Below are positions 17,598 through 26,374 of a stretch of DNA of 64,000 nucleotides, in pieces. Position 1 is the first letter of the stretch, and each line of letters begins with the position of its first letter. The notes beneath the pieces are model-generated. The model saw only the letters and a program-made list of their open reading frames with translations, searched no databases and was not told where the DNA came from. The stretch comes from Arenibacter latericius DSM 15913 (GTDB taxonomy: Bacteria > Bacteroidota > Bacteroidia > Flavobacteriales > Flavobacteriaceae): the NCBI RefSeq assembly GCF_000424985.1, contig NZ_AUKX01000009.1:1-64000 (forward strand). The letters run 5' to 3'. The position numbers and the translations under genes are program-made.

Positions 17598-18626
17598 TTA
17601 AGTTAATTGAGGTTCTAGAACAGCAGACTTTACTGTCTGGATAATTCTTCCCGCAATTTTATATGGATCTCCATTGGAAGCGGGTCTGCGATCTTCCAAA
17701 TACCCTTTCCATCCATTGTTCACTGTATAGAGAGGAATTCGTAAAGAGGCACCTCTGTCAGATATGCCATAAGAGAAATCGTGAATGGAAGCAGTTTCGT
17801 GTTTACCAGTTAATCGCTGGTCGTTAAATGCGCCATAAACGGCAATATGTTCTTTTACTACGGGTCTAAAAGCTTCACATATTTTTTCGTACACCTCTTT
17901 TGATCCACAGGTTCTTAAGGTGGTGTTGGAGAAATTGGCATGCATACCAGAACCGTTCCAATCAGTATCACCTAGAGGCTTAGGATGGTATTCAATATAG
18001 TAATCGTACTTTTCTGTTAAGCGATCCAATAAATAGCGAGCTATCCAAATCTCGTCTCCAGCTTTCTTGGCGCCTTTAGCAAATAATTGGAACTCCCATT
18101 GTCCACATGCTACTTCTTGATTGATGCCTTCAAAATTTAGACCTGCTTTTATGCAGGCGTCAGCATGTTCTTCTACAAGTTTTCTGCCATGTGTGTTTAA
18201 TCCACCTACAGAACAGTAATACATGCCTTGTGGTTTTGGATATCCCCCTCTTGGAAAACCTAAAGGAAGTTCTGTCTTTACATCCATAATAAAGTACTCT
18301 TGTTCAAACCCAAACCAAAAATCGTCATTGTCATCGTCAATTTTAGATCTCGCATTGGATACATGTGGTGTGCCATCGGGATTCATAACTTCTGTCATTA
18401 CCAACCAGCCGTCGGTACGTTCTGGATCGGGGTAGATGGCTACCGGTTGTAATACGCAATCAGATAAATTTCCATCCGCTTGCCTGGTAGAACTGCCGTC
18501 GAATGACCAAACAGGGCAGTCTTCTAACGTGCCGTTAAAATTTTCTACCACCTTCGTTTTGCTTCTCATGTTTTGGGTGGGTTCGTACCCATCCAGCCAA
18601 ATGTATTCTAATTTAGACTTGCCCAT
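17598..18626 (-). CDS. glnA: Glutamine synthetase type II (beta-Grasp, eukaryote-like)
   Basis: A 342-residue ATP-dependent enzyme joining ammonium to glutamate. The length and motifs are of the short type II form: WSFDGSSTRQ, the FGFEQEYFIM metal and ATP motif, QWEFQLF, GSGMHANFS and the RRPASNGDPY end. It has no adenylylation loop as in type I, so control is likely transcriptional. It is divergent from glnN across 193 bases that carry promoters in both directions and two palindromes. Confidence 0.95.
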   Translation of the reverse strand: MGKSKLEYIWLDGYEPTQNMRSKTKVVENFNGTLEDCPVWSFDGSSTRQADGNLSDCVLQPVAIYPDPERTDGWLVMTEVMNPDGTPHVSNARSKIDDDNDDFWFGFEQEYFIMDVKTELPLGFPRGGYPKPQGMYYCSVGGLNTHGRKLVEEHADACIKAGLNFEGINQEVACGQWEFQLFAKGAKKAGDEIWIARYLLDRLTEKYDYYIEYHPKPLGDTDWNGSGMHANFSNTTLRTCGSKEVYEKICEAFRPVVKEHIAVYGAFNDQRLTGKHETASIHDFSYGISDRGASLRIPLYTVNNGWKGYLEDRRPASNGDPYKIAGRIIQTVKSAVLEPQLT

Positions 18627-18655
18627 AATGTATTTTTTGGTTTTAATTAGATTGT

Positions 18656-18663
18656 CAAATTTA
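18656..18663 (-). promoter_or_regulatory. glnA: glnA -7 promoter box
   Basis: On the minus strand the box reads TAAATTTG, matching TAnnTTTG. The predicted start of transcription is near 18649. The proximal palindrome is then centred about -41 and the distal one about -92. Confidence 0.6.
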
Positions 18664-18678
18664 CGGTTTTTATAAAAG

Positions 18679-18700
18679 CACCCTTAATTTTTAGGGGGTT
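18679..18700. promoter_or_regulatory. Nitrogen-type palindrome N1 (degenerate), proximal to glnA
   Basis: ACCC at 18680-18683 and GGGGGT at 18694-18699 have the same outer spacing (18 bases from first C to last G) as the perfect site N2, with a weaker left arm. The centre is 18689.5, about 41 bases upstream of the predicted glnA start, a position typical of activators that touch RNA polymerase. Confidence 0.5.
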
Positions 18701-18726
18701 AATTTTAAAAAACAACTTATTTTTAT

Positions 18727-18754
18727 TTACACCCCTATAAAATTAGGGGTGTAA
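18727..18754. promoter_or_regulatory. Nitrogen-type palindrome N2 (perfect)
   Basis: TTACACCCCTA, six bases, TAGGGGTGTAA: a perfect 11-bp inverted repeat. It is not followed by a T run and lies between divergent promoters, so it reads as an operator rather than a terminator. The same motif recurs twice upstream of glnB-amtB. Confidence 0.65.
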
Positions 18755-18796
18755 TATTATATTTTATTTTTTAGGTGGTATATTTTATGGATTTGC

Positions 18797-18804
18797 TATT
18801 TTTG
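18797..18804 (+). promoter_or_regulatory. glnN: glnN -7 promoter box
   Basis: TATTTTTG matches TAnnTTTG. The predicted start near 18811 leaves a leader of about nine bases before the ATG at 18820. Palindrome N2 is centred about 70 bases upstream. Confidence 0.6.
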
Positions 18805-18819
18805 TAAAAAATATTATAC

Positions 18820-21006
18820 ATGTCAAAACAAAGGTTTAGTGCCATTTCCCGTAGTAATAAGCGGAATAAGATAGAGATTAAGGAGAAGGGAAGACGTTCT
18901 GAGTATTTTGGAATGAACGTTTTTAATGAGGAGAAGATGAGACAGTTCTTAACTCAAGAAGCTTTTGACCGAATTAAAGCAGCGGTAATATCAGGCACTA
19001 AGATAGATCGTAAAATTGCCGATCAGGTTGCTGAGGGCATGAAAGCCTGGGCAATTTCCATGGGAGCTACGCATTATACACACTGGTTCCAACCCTTAAC
19101 CAATGCTACGGCAGAAAAACATGATGCCTTTTTTGATCTAACATTAGATGGAAAAGCTATGGAGAAATTTGGCGGTGGACAATTGGTTCAGCAAGAGTCC
19201 GATGCATCTAGTTTTCCCAATGGTGGTATCAGGAATACTTTTGAGGCTAGGGGATATACGGCATGGGATCCTACTTCACCTGCATTCCTTTATGGTGCTA
19301 CATTATGTATACCAACCGTTTTTGTGTCATATACCGGAGAGGCCTTAGATAATAAGGCGCCGTTATTAAGGGCATTGAACGCTATGGATGAGGCGGCAAC
19401 AGCAGTAGCTAAATATTTTGATAAAAATGTAACTAAGGTAAATGCCACCTTAGGATGGGAACAAGAATACTTCTTGGTGGACAAAGCCTTGGCGTATTCT
19501 CGGCCAGATATTAGTCTTTCTGGAAGAACAATAATGGGGCAGTCCGCGGCCAAGGGACAGCAGTTAGACGACCATTATTTTGGGGTGATTCCTCTAAGGG
19601 TACTCAATTTTATGAAAGAGTTGGAGAAGGAGTGTACCAAATTAGGAATACCAGTAAAAGCCCGTCATAATGAGGTTGCGCCAAATCAGTTTGAACTTGC
19701 CCCTATTTTTGAAGAGACCAATTTAGCGGTAGATCACAACCTTCTTTTAATGGATATCATGGAAAAGGTATCCGATAAGCATAACTTTAAAGTGCTTTTT
19801 CATGAAAAACCATTTGCAGGAATAAACGGTTCTGGGAAACACAATAACTGGTCCTTGGCTACCAATACTGGAGTGAATCTCTTAAGCCCTGGGTCTACTC
19901 CAATGAAGAATTTACAATTTTTAACCTTTTTTGTGAATACTATTAAAGCGGTAGATACCTATGAAGAATTGTTGAGATCTTCTATTGCTTCCGCAAGTAA
20001 CGACCATAGATTAGGGTCTAGCGAGGCGCCCCCTGCTATTCTTTCAATTTTTATTGGAGATCAATTGAATGAGGTGCTCAATGAATTGGAAGGGGTTACA
20101 AATGGAAAGTTATCGCCAGAGGAGAAAACAGACCTTAAACTTAATGTAGTAGGTAAGATTCCAGAAATATTACTAGATAATACAGATCGGAACCGTACCT
20201 CTCCTTTTGCCTTTACTGGTAATAAGTTTGAGATGAGAGGAGTTGGCTCCAAAGCGAATTGTGCTAAACCTATGATGGTCTTAAATACCATAGTGGCTAA
20301 GCAATTGCAAATCTTTAAAAAAGAGGTAGACGGCCTAATAGCTAAAAAAGGTCTTAAAAAAGATGAGGCTATTTTTAATATATTACGAGAATATATAAAA
20401 ACTTCTAAGCGAATTAGGTTTGAGGGTGACGGATATAGCGAAGCTTGGGAGAAGGAAGCTGAATCTAGAGGCTTAAGCAATAATAAGACTACACCAAGTG
20501 CTCTTCAGGTGCTTACCTCAAAAGAAAGTATTTCGCTCTTTAAATCTATGAACGTCCTTAGTGAGGTTGAGGTAAAGATGCGTAAAGAGGTGGAGTTGGA
20601 AGAGTATATTATGCATATCCAAATAGAAGGTAGGGTCTTTAATGAGTTGATATACAGTTATATCATTCCAGCTGCAATAAAATATCAAAACAACTTGATA
20701 CAAAACATAAATGGTCTAAAATCCATCTATGGGGATAGCTATAAGAAAATGGCGGAGAGTCAATTAGATATTGTTTCCCGTATATCCGATCATCTAAAGG
20801 TCATTAAAGTAAAGACAGATGCTATGGTAGAGGAGCGTAAGAAAGCTAATAAGATGGTAGATGTAAATAAAAAAGCCTATGCTTATTGTGATAAGGTAAG
20901 GGTTCATTTTGATGAAATCCGTTATCACTGTGATAAATTAGAGCGATTGGTTGGAGATGAATATTGGCCATTGGCTAAATATAGAGAGCTTCTTTTTATT
21001 AAATAA
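18820..21006 (+). CDS. glnN: Glutamine synthetase type III
   Basis: A 728-residue large glutamine synthetase of the GSIII class common in Bacteroidota and cyanobacteria. Landmarks include THWFQPLTNATAEKHDAFF near residues 87-105, GWEQEYFLVD, KARHNEVAPNQFE, GSGKHNNWS and NRTSPFAFTGNKFEMR. The C-terminal helical extension is intact. It duplicates the reaction of the divergent glnA, so the two probably serve different nitrogen conditions. A hairpin terminator follows. Confidence 0.96.
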   Translation: MSKQRFSAISRSNKRNKIEIKEKGRRSEYFGMNVFNEEKMRQFLTQEAFDRIKAAVISGTKIDRKIADQVAEGMKAWAISMGATHYTHWFQPLTNATAEKHDAFFDLTLDGKAMEKFGGGQLVQQESDASSFPNGGIRNTFEARGYTAWDPTSPAFLYGATLCIPTVFVSYTGEALDNKAPLLRALNAMDEAATAVAKYFDKNVTKVNATLGWEQEYFLVDKALAYSRPDISLSGRTIMGQSAAKGQQLDDHYFGVIPLRVLNFMKELEKECTKLGIPVKARHNEVAPNQFELAPIFEETNLAVDHNLLLMDIMEKVSDKHNFKVLFHEKPFAGINGSGKHNNWSLATNTGVNLLSPGSTPMKNLQFLTFFVNTIKAVDTYEELLRSSIASASNDHRLGSSEAPPAILSIFIGDQLNEVLNELEGVTNGKLSPEEKTDLKLNVVGKIPEILLDNTDRNRTSPFAFTGNKFEMRGVGSKANCAKPMMVLNTIVAKQLQIFKKEVDGLIAKKGLKKDEAIFNILREYIKTSKRIRFEGDGYSEAWEKEAESRGLSNNKTTPSALQVLTSKESISLFKSMNVLSEVEVKMRKEVELEEYIMHIQIEGRVFNELIYSYIIPAAIKYQNNLIQNINGLKSIYGDSYKKMAESQLDIVSRISDHLKVIKVKTDAMVEERKKANKMVDVNKKAYAYCDKVRVHFDEIRYHCDKLERLVGDEYWPLAKYRELLFIK

Positions 21007-21031
21007 CACTCCTTTCTAAAAGAGTTGTATT

Positions 21032-21060
21032 AAAAGCCCATGAATAATGGGCTTTTTTTT
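21032..21060 (+). terminator. Terminator of glnN
   Basis: AAAAGCCCAT pairs with ATGGGCTTTT across a short loop and runs into eight T. Confidence 0.9.
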
Positions 21061-21071
21061 GTGGAATCTGC

Positions 21072-21079
21072 TATTTTTG
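21072..21079 (+). promoter_or_regulatory. purM: purM -7 promoter box
   Basis: TATTTTTG matches TAnnTTTG, 17 bases before the ATG at 21096, right after the glnN terminator. Confidence 0.5.
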
Positions 21080-21095
21080 CTCCAAACTTTTGATC

Positions 21096-22274
21096 ATGGG
21101 TTCATCTAATAGTAAAAGATACAGTCAAAGAGGGGTTTCTGCCTCTAAAGAAGACGTGCACAACGCGATAAAAAATATTGATAAAGGGCTGTTTCCACAG
21201 GCTTTCTGTAAAATAGTTCCCGATTATCTAACCAATGATGAGGACCATTGCTTGGTGATGCATGCAGATGGCGCTGGTACCAAGTCGTCCCTAGCATATA
21301 TGTATTGGAAGGAGACTGGAGATATTTCTGTTTGGAAGGGTATTGCCCAAGATGCCTTAATCATGAATATAGATGACTTAATCTGTGTTGGGGCTACAGA
21401 CAATATTATGTTGTCTTCTACCATAGGAAGAAATAAGAACCTTATCCCTGGGGAGGTGCTTTCAGCAATCATCAACGGTACAGAAGAATTAATTTCAGAT
21501 TTAGCAAACCACGGGATTACCATTCATTCTACAGGAGGAGAGACTGCTGATGTGGGCGATTTGGTGCGGACCATCATCGTAGATTCAACGGTTACCGCTA
21601 GAATGAAAAGAAGTGAGGTAATAGACAACGCTAATATAAGAGAAGGAGATGTAATAGTAGGGTTGGCTTCTTTTGGACAAGCCACTTACGAAGATGAGTA
21701 TAATGGCGGGATGGGGAGTAATGGACTCACTTCAGCAAGACATGATGTGTTCTCTAAATACCTAGCAGAAAAATACCCAGAAAGTTATGATGCTTCTGTT
21801 CCAGAAGAGCTTGTCTATTCTGGAAAGGTGAAGCTAACAGATGCTGTGCCTAATGCACCTTTAGATGCAGGGAAATTGGTATTGTCGCCCACTCGTACCT
21901 ATGCGCCAATAGTAAAGAAGATATTAAGTAAGTATAATGCTCAGGATATTCATGGTATGATTCACTGTAGTGGAGGGGCACAAACTAAAATTCTTCATTT
22001 TATAGATAATTTACATGTTGTAAAGGACAATTTGTTCCCAATTCCTCCACTTTTTAAATTAATCCAAGAACAATCTGGTACAGATTGGAAAGAGATGTAT
22101 CAGGTCTTTAACTGTGGACATCGTTTGGAGCTCTACGTTAACCCAGAAGTTGCACAAGAAATTGTTGCTATCTCTGAAAGTTTTGGAGTAGACGCGAAAA
22201 TTGTGGGTAGGGTAGAGGCTAGTACTAATAAAAAGCTTACCATTAAAAGCGAGTTTGGTGTCTTTGAATATTAA
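21096..22274 (+). CDS. purM: Phosphoribosylformylglycinamidine cyclo-ligase (AIR synthase)
   Basis: A 392-residue purine-pathway enzyme of the Bacteroidota-type PurM. It opens with KRYSQRGVSASKEDV and shows HADGAGTKSSLAYMYW, DALIMNIDDLICVGA, HSTGGETADVGD and GMGSNGLTSARHDVF, as in the PurM/ThiL ATP-binding superfamily. The ATG at 21096 is preferred to the TTG two codons earlier. It is longer than the E. coli enzyme, as usual in this phylum. It is monocistronic. Confidence 0.92.
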   Translation: MGSSNSKRYSQRGVSASKEDVHNAIKNIDKGLFPQAFCKIVPDYLTNDEDHCLVMHADGAGTKSSLAYMYWKETGDISVWKGIAQDALIMNIDDLICVGATDNIMLSSTIGRNKNLIPGEVLSAIINGTEELISDLANHGITIHSTGGETADVGDLVRTIIVDSTVTARMKRSEVIDNANIREGDVIVGLASFGQATYEDEYNGGMGSNGLTSARHDVFSKYLAEKYPESYDASVPEELVYSGKVKLTDAVPNAPLDAGKLVLSPTRTYAPIVKKILSKYNAQDIHGMIHCSGGAQTKILHFIDNLHVVKDNLFPIPPLFKLIQEQSGTDWKEMYQVFNCGHRLELYVNPEVAQEIVAISESFGVDAKIVGRVEASTNKKLTIKSEFGVFEY

Positions 22275-22344
22275 GGAATTTGTTTTTCTTATTCTCGGGC
22301 TTTTTTGTGTTAAGAAGGGAAAGGAAAAAAACGATCTTTTCTAC

Positions 22345-22387
22345 AAACGCTAGGATAAAGGAAAGCTTCTTTTGTTCTAGCGTTTTG
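22345..22387 (+). terminator. Intrinsic terminator after purM
   Basis: AAACGCTAG (22345-22353) pairs with CTAGCGTTT (22377-22385) and an inner short stem, followed by TTGTTA. It lies 70 bases after the stop. The remainder of 22388-22653 shows nothing recognisable. Confidence 0.7.
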
Positions 22388-22653
22388 TTATTTATATATA
22401 TGATTCCAAATGAATATGATTGATTTGCAGCCTTGTAATGATAATTGCATCTTTTGGTGCTTCCTTCTACTTAAAAGTAAATTTCAAATTTCTGAATTAT
22501 TTATTCGGTATATTAGCGTCTTATTCATGATATTCGCTATTCTTTAAGGTCGATTTTATTATTTAATAGATTAAATTGATGCTTTTGTAAACTTTTGTCG
22601 TCAGTATAATGTTAAATCCATTAATTTAGTAATCGAGCCTAATTGCTTATTTT

Positions 22654-23640
22654 GTGAAAGTATTATTAAGTATTCTTTTTTGCTTTTTTGTTTTTTCGAA
22701 TCCCTTAGAGGAGAAAAAGCTTGTTTCTGTACATCGTACCGTAAATTTAATGGGTAGTAAATTTGATATTACTGTTGTTGCAGAGAATGAGGAGATAGGG
22801 TATGTTAATATAGAAGAAGCGATTTCCGAAATAGAGCGTATTGATAAAATGCTTTATGAAGGCGACAAAAATTCCGAAACCTTTTTAATAAATGCTAATG
22901 CAGGTGTAGAACCAGTGAAGGTTAGCTATGAAATGTTTAGGCTTATAGAGAGGGCAATACAGATTTCAAAGGTTACCAATGGTGCTTTTGATATAAGTCA
23001 GGAGGGAATGAACGTGGTTTGGGATTTTAATAGGGATATGGATGATGAGCCTGTAGCGGACGACTTAACATTGAATTTAACAAAGGTAGGGTACCAGAAC
23101 ATTATACTTAATGGAAAGGATCTCACTGTTTTTTTGAAGAATAAAGGGATTAAAATTGGTTTCGGTGCTATTGCAAAGGGATATGCTGTGGATATGGCTA
23201 AAGAGCTTCTAGTAAGAAAACAAGTAATTGGTGGTGCAATTAATGGAGGTGGCGATTTTACAACTTGGGGTGTAAAAGCAAACGGAGAAAAATGGATGAT
23301 TGGGATAGCAAACCCCGTGGGTTTTGAAAAAATGTTTTCTTGGCTTCCCATTTTAGAGTCTTCGGTTTCTACTACTGAGAGTTGTAAAGATTTTGTTTCT
23401 CTAGAAAATGAACGATTTTCATCGATATTGGATCCTAGAACAGGATATCCTGCTGTAGGTGTTATTAGTGTCTCGGTTTTTTCTAAAAGTGCAGAGCTTT
23501 GTGATGCTTTATCTACCGCTGTGTTTGTTCTCGGGGTAGAGCGTGGTTTGGTCTTAATTAATCAATTGGATGGTGCAGAGGCGGTTATTGTGGATAACAA
23601 TAATGTGATGCATAAAACCGGAGGTATCCTATTTAATTAG
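22654..23640 (+). CDS. apbE: FAD:protein FMN transferase
   Basis: A 328-residue exported flavin transferase that attaches FMN to Thr/Ser of proteins such as Na+-NQR or RNF subunits. The GTG start is chosen because it preserves the signal peptide (KVLLSILFCFFVFSN). Motifs are GFGAIAKGYAVDMA, AINGGGDFTTWG, ILDPRTGYPA and CDALSTAVFVLG, which cover the FAD and Mg sites. It stands alone, with no NQR or RNF genes in the window. Confidence 0.93.
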   Translation: MKVLLSILFCFFVFSNPLEEKKLVSVHRTVNLMGSKFDITVVAENEEIGYVNIEEAISEIERIDKMLYEGDKNSETFLINANAGVEPVKVSYEMFRLIERAIQISKVTNGAFDISQEGMNVVWDFNRDMDDEPVADDLTLNLTKVGYQNIILNGKDLTVFLKNKGIKIGFGAIAKGYAVDMAKELLVRKQVIGGAINGGGDFTTWGVKANGEKWMIGIANPVGFEKMFSWLPILESSVSTTESCKDFVSLENERFSSILDPRTGYPAVGVISVSVFSKSAELCDALSTAVFVLGVERGLVLINQLDGAEAVIVDNNNVMHKTGGILFN

Positions 23641-23719
23641 TGGCTATCATAAATACAGCTTGTTTTTTACTCGATAATCGAGATTTAAATGCTCCGAGGC
23701 TCGCCTATAAATCAATACG

Positions 23720-23742
23720 TTTTTTTTTTTTTTTTTTTTTTT
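23720..23742. repeat. 23-base T homopolymer
   Basis: An uninterrupted run of 23 T in the 424-bp gap between apbE and prfA. It has no clear stem before it, so it is not an ordinary terminator. It may be a slippage-prone tract, and its exact length may be uncertain. Confidence 0.9.
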
Positions 23743-23756
23743 AATGCCTTGTGGGT

Positions 23757-23778
23757 CTGCCCGAATTTTTCAGGCGGG
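23757..23778 (+). repeat. Dispersed intergenic repeat, copy 1
   Basis: A 22-base string beginning CTGCCCGAATTTTT and ending CAGGCGGG is identical to one at 45859-45880, also intergenic and in the same orientation. Its ends are partly self-complementary. It resembles short REP-like elements I recall from marine flavobacteria. No other structure was found in 23779-24064. Confidence 0.7.
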
Positions 23779-24064
23779 ATTGCCCCGAGGTAGTTTACTT
23801 TCTCAGATTGAGGAGAGGTGTAACAACAATTTTCTTTTTTACTATCGGATATTTAAGTAAGGTTTATTGCCCGTTTTAACGGCTTTATGTTGTTTAAACA
23901 AAGGAGCGCCTGTATTGGTCGAAAATAAGTATCAAAAAAATGCTAAGGGGTAAGATTATAGAAAACCAAGAGAGAAATCTTGGGAGATGATATTATCTTA
24001 TTAAACTGGATATACGGAAATGTACAAAATTATCGTAAATTCGCGTAACGATAGAAGTTAGTGT

Positions 24065-25141
24065 ATGATTGATAAATTAAATATAGTTAAACAGCGTTTT
24101 GATGAGGTTTCGGACCTTATCATTCAGCCTGATATTATTTCTGATCAGAAGCGTTATGTGGAGTTGAATAAGGAATATAAAGACCTTAAGAAACTGGTAG
24201 ATAAAAGAACGCTTTATCTAGAAATCACCAATAATATTGCTGAAGCCGAAGAGATTTTGGCAGATGGTAGTGATCCAGAAATGGCCGAGATGGCTAAAAT
24301 GCAGTTAGAAGAAGCCAAGGAAAAACTTCCCGGGTTGGAAGAAGAAATTAAATTTCTATTAATACCCAAAGATCCCGAAGATGCTAAGAACGTAGTGGTT
24401 GAAATTCGTGCTGGTACCGGAGGAGATGAAGCAAGTATATTCGCGGGAGATTTGTTTAGAATGTATACTAAATTCTGTGAATCAAAGGGGTGGAAAACAA
24501 ACGTTATAGACCTTAGTGAGGGCACCAATGGCGGCTATAAAGAAATTCAGTTTGAGGTAACTGGGGAGGATGTTTATGGTACCTTGAAATTTGAGGCAGG
24601 GGTTCACCGTGTACAACGTGTTCCGCAAACAGAAACTCAGGGAAGGGTGCACACTAGTGCCGCTACCGTAATGGTGCTTCCAGAAGCTGAGGATTTTGAT
24701 GTTCAGATAGAGCCTAAGGATGTGCGTATCGATTATTTCTGTTCTTCAGGTCCTGGTGGGCAATCGGTGAACACTACCTATTCTGCGGTTCGATTAACAC
24801 ACGTGCCTACTGGATTAGTAGCGCAATGTCAAGATCAAAAATCCCAACACAAGAACAAAGAGAAAGCTTTTAAAGTATTACGTTCGCGTTTATACGATTT
24901 GGAGTTGGCAAAGAAGCAGGAAGAAGATGCTGCTAAAAGAAACTCACAGGTGAGTAGTGGGGACCGTTCTGCGAAGATTAGAACTTATAACTACTCTCAA
25001 GGAAGGGTTACCGACCATAGAATTGGTTTAACCTTATACGATCTACAAAATATAATAGGCGGTGATATACAGCGTATTATAGATGAGTTGAGTATGGTGG
25101 AAAATACAGAAAAATTAAAAGAAGCTTCCGAGACATTCTAA
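24065..25141 (+). CDS. prfA: Peptide chain release factor 1
   Basis: A 358-residue release factor for UAA and UAG. It has the GGQ peptidyl-tRNA hydrolysis motif in [20 protein letters not shown] and the RF1-type stop-recognition region ([19 protein letters not shown], PxT) rather than the SPF of RF2. The length is typical. It is followed by pyrF after five bases. Confidence 0.97.
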   Translation: MIDKLNIVKQRFDEVSDLIIQPDIISDQKRYVELNKEYKDLKKLVDKRTLYLEITNNIAEAEEILADGSDPEMAEMAKMQLEEAKEKLPGLEEEIKFLLIPKDPEDAKNVVVEIRAGTGGDEASIFAGDLFRMYTKFCESKGWKTNVIDLSEGTNGGYKEIQFEVTGEDVYGTLKFEAGVHRVQRVPQTETQGRVHTSAATVMVLPEAEDFDVQIEPKDVRIDYFCSSGPGGQSVNTTYSAVRLTHVPTGLVAQCQDQKSQHKNKEKAFKVLRSRLYDLELAKKQEEDAAKRNSQVSSGDRSAKIRTYNYSQGRVTDHRIGLTLYDLQNIIGGDIQRIIDELSMVENTEKLKEASETF

Positions 25142-25146
25142 GATAA

Positions 25147-25965
25147 ATGACTACCCAATTTTTAGTTGAGCAGATACGTAAAAAGGAATCCTTCCTTTGT
25201 ATAGGATTGGATACGGACCTAGATAAAGTTCCAGAACACCTTTTAAAAGAGGAAGATCCTATTTTCGAATTCAATAAGGCAATAATTGATGCAACGCACC
25301 ACTTGTGCGTTGCATATAAGCCAAATATGGCCTTTTATGAGGCGTATGGAATTAAGGGGTGGCGCGCCTTAGAAAAGACAATAGACTATCTTAATACCAA
25401 TTACCCTGAGCAATTTACTATTGCAGATGCAAAGCGCGGGGATATTGGGAATACCTCTACAAGATATGCCAAGGCCTTTTTTGAGGACCTCGGATTCGAT
25501 TCTGTTACTATAGCTCCTTATATGGGTAAAGACTCTGTAGAGCCATTTCTTGCGTTTGAAGATAAACATACTATATTATTGGCATTGACCTCTAATAAGG
25601 GAGCCTTTGATTTTCAAACTAAAACAGTAGAAGGAAAAGAACTGTATAAGCAGGTGTTAGAAACTTCTAAGACCTATCAGAATTCTGAAAACCTCATGTA
25701 TGTTGTGGGAGCTACTAAAGCCGAATACTTAAAAGATATTCGTTCCATAGTACCCGATAGTTTCTTGTTAGTGCCTGGGGTAGGAGCGCAGGGAGGAAGT
25801 TTAGAAGAGGTATGTAAATATGGTATGACTAAAGAGGTAGGCCTACTTGTTAATTCCTCTAGGGGGATTATATATGCCTCCCAAGGTGAGGATTTTGCTG
25901 AGGCCGCCGCGCAAAAGGCAAAAGAATTGCAAGTGCAGATGAGCTTAGAGTTGCAGAAAAAATAG
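25147..25965 (+). CDS. pyrF: Orotidine 5'-phosphate decarboxylase
   Basis: A 272-residue enzyme making UMP from OMP, of the longer type-2 class. Motifs are [14 protein letters not shown] at the start, the catalytic [11 protein letters not shown] and VPGVGAQGG in the phosphate site. It is probably co-transcribed with prfA (five-base gap), an arrangement I recall as common in Flavobacteriia. Confidence 0.96.
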   Translation: MTTQFLVEQIRKKESFLCIGLDTDLDKVPEHLLKEEDPIFEFNKAIIDATHHLCVAYKPNMAFYEAYGIKGWRALEKTIDYLNTNYPEQFTIADAKRGDIGNTSTRYAKAFFEDLGFDSVTIAPYMGKDSVEPFLAFEDKHTILLALTSNKGAFDFQTKTVEGKELYKQVLETSKTYQNSENLMYVVGATKAEYLKDIRSIVPDSFLLVPGVGAQGGSLEEVCKYGMTKEVGLLVNSSRGIIYASQGEDFAEAAAQKAKELQVQMSLELQKK

Positions 25966-25970
25966 CCTGC

Positions 25971-26168
25971 CTACTGGGACAAGTCTTTCAGTATTTTATT
26001 TATTTTAATCGCTTTTCTCTCAAAAAAATCAGCGAGGTTAGAGTCGCTGTATTTTATCCTATCTGCCTTTTCCATAAAACTAAGGTATTGTTCCTCTAAA
26101 AGAGGTCTTGTGTTGATGTTGGTAGCCATTTGGGTGACTGATCCTACTTTACAATTTTGATTTTTCAT
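25971..26168 (-). CDS. Small hypothetical protein
   Basis: A 65-residue frame, convergent with pyrF and ending six bases from it. The product is charged and helical (YLSFMEKADRIKY, FFERKAIKINKILKDL). I recognise no family. An internal ATG gives a 51-residue form starting MATNINTR. It is plausible because it fills the gap with good composition, but it could be spurious. Confidence 0.4.
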   Translation of the reverse strand: MKNQNCKVGSVTQMATNINTRPLLEEQYLSFMEKADRIKYSDSNLADFFERKAIKINKILKDLSQ

Positions 26169-26310
26169 ATCTACGTTACAGATTAATATTATCTTCTCAA
26201 ATATACTTCTTATTTAGGGTTTGTAAAGTGTGAATTAGTTGTATATGGCTAAATATCAGATAATTTGACCTTTTGGTAACCTTTATTTAAACTAGTGATG
26301 AGGGTTTAGT

Positions 26311-26318
26311 TATCTTTG
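26311..26318 (+). promoter_or_regulatory. -7 promoter box
   Basis: TATCTTTG matches TAnnTTTG. The predicted start near 26325 leaves a leader of about 50 bases before the hydrolase. Confidence 0.45.
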
Positions 26319-26374
26319 CTGTGTTTTGAGGGCATAGGTGTCTCATTAATTCTCTTTTAATACTACTATAAGCA

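Noticed and set aside
18727-18754. Reading the perfect palindrome as a terminator
   Set aside because: It lies between divergent promoters, has no T run on either side, and recurs with fixed spacing at another promoter.
20061-20480. 139-residue minus-strand open frame inside glnN
   Set aside because: Antisense shadow of a well-conserved glutamine synthetase segment, with no family resemblance of its own.
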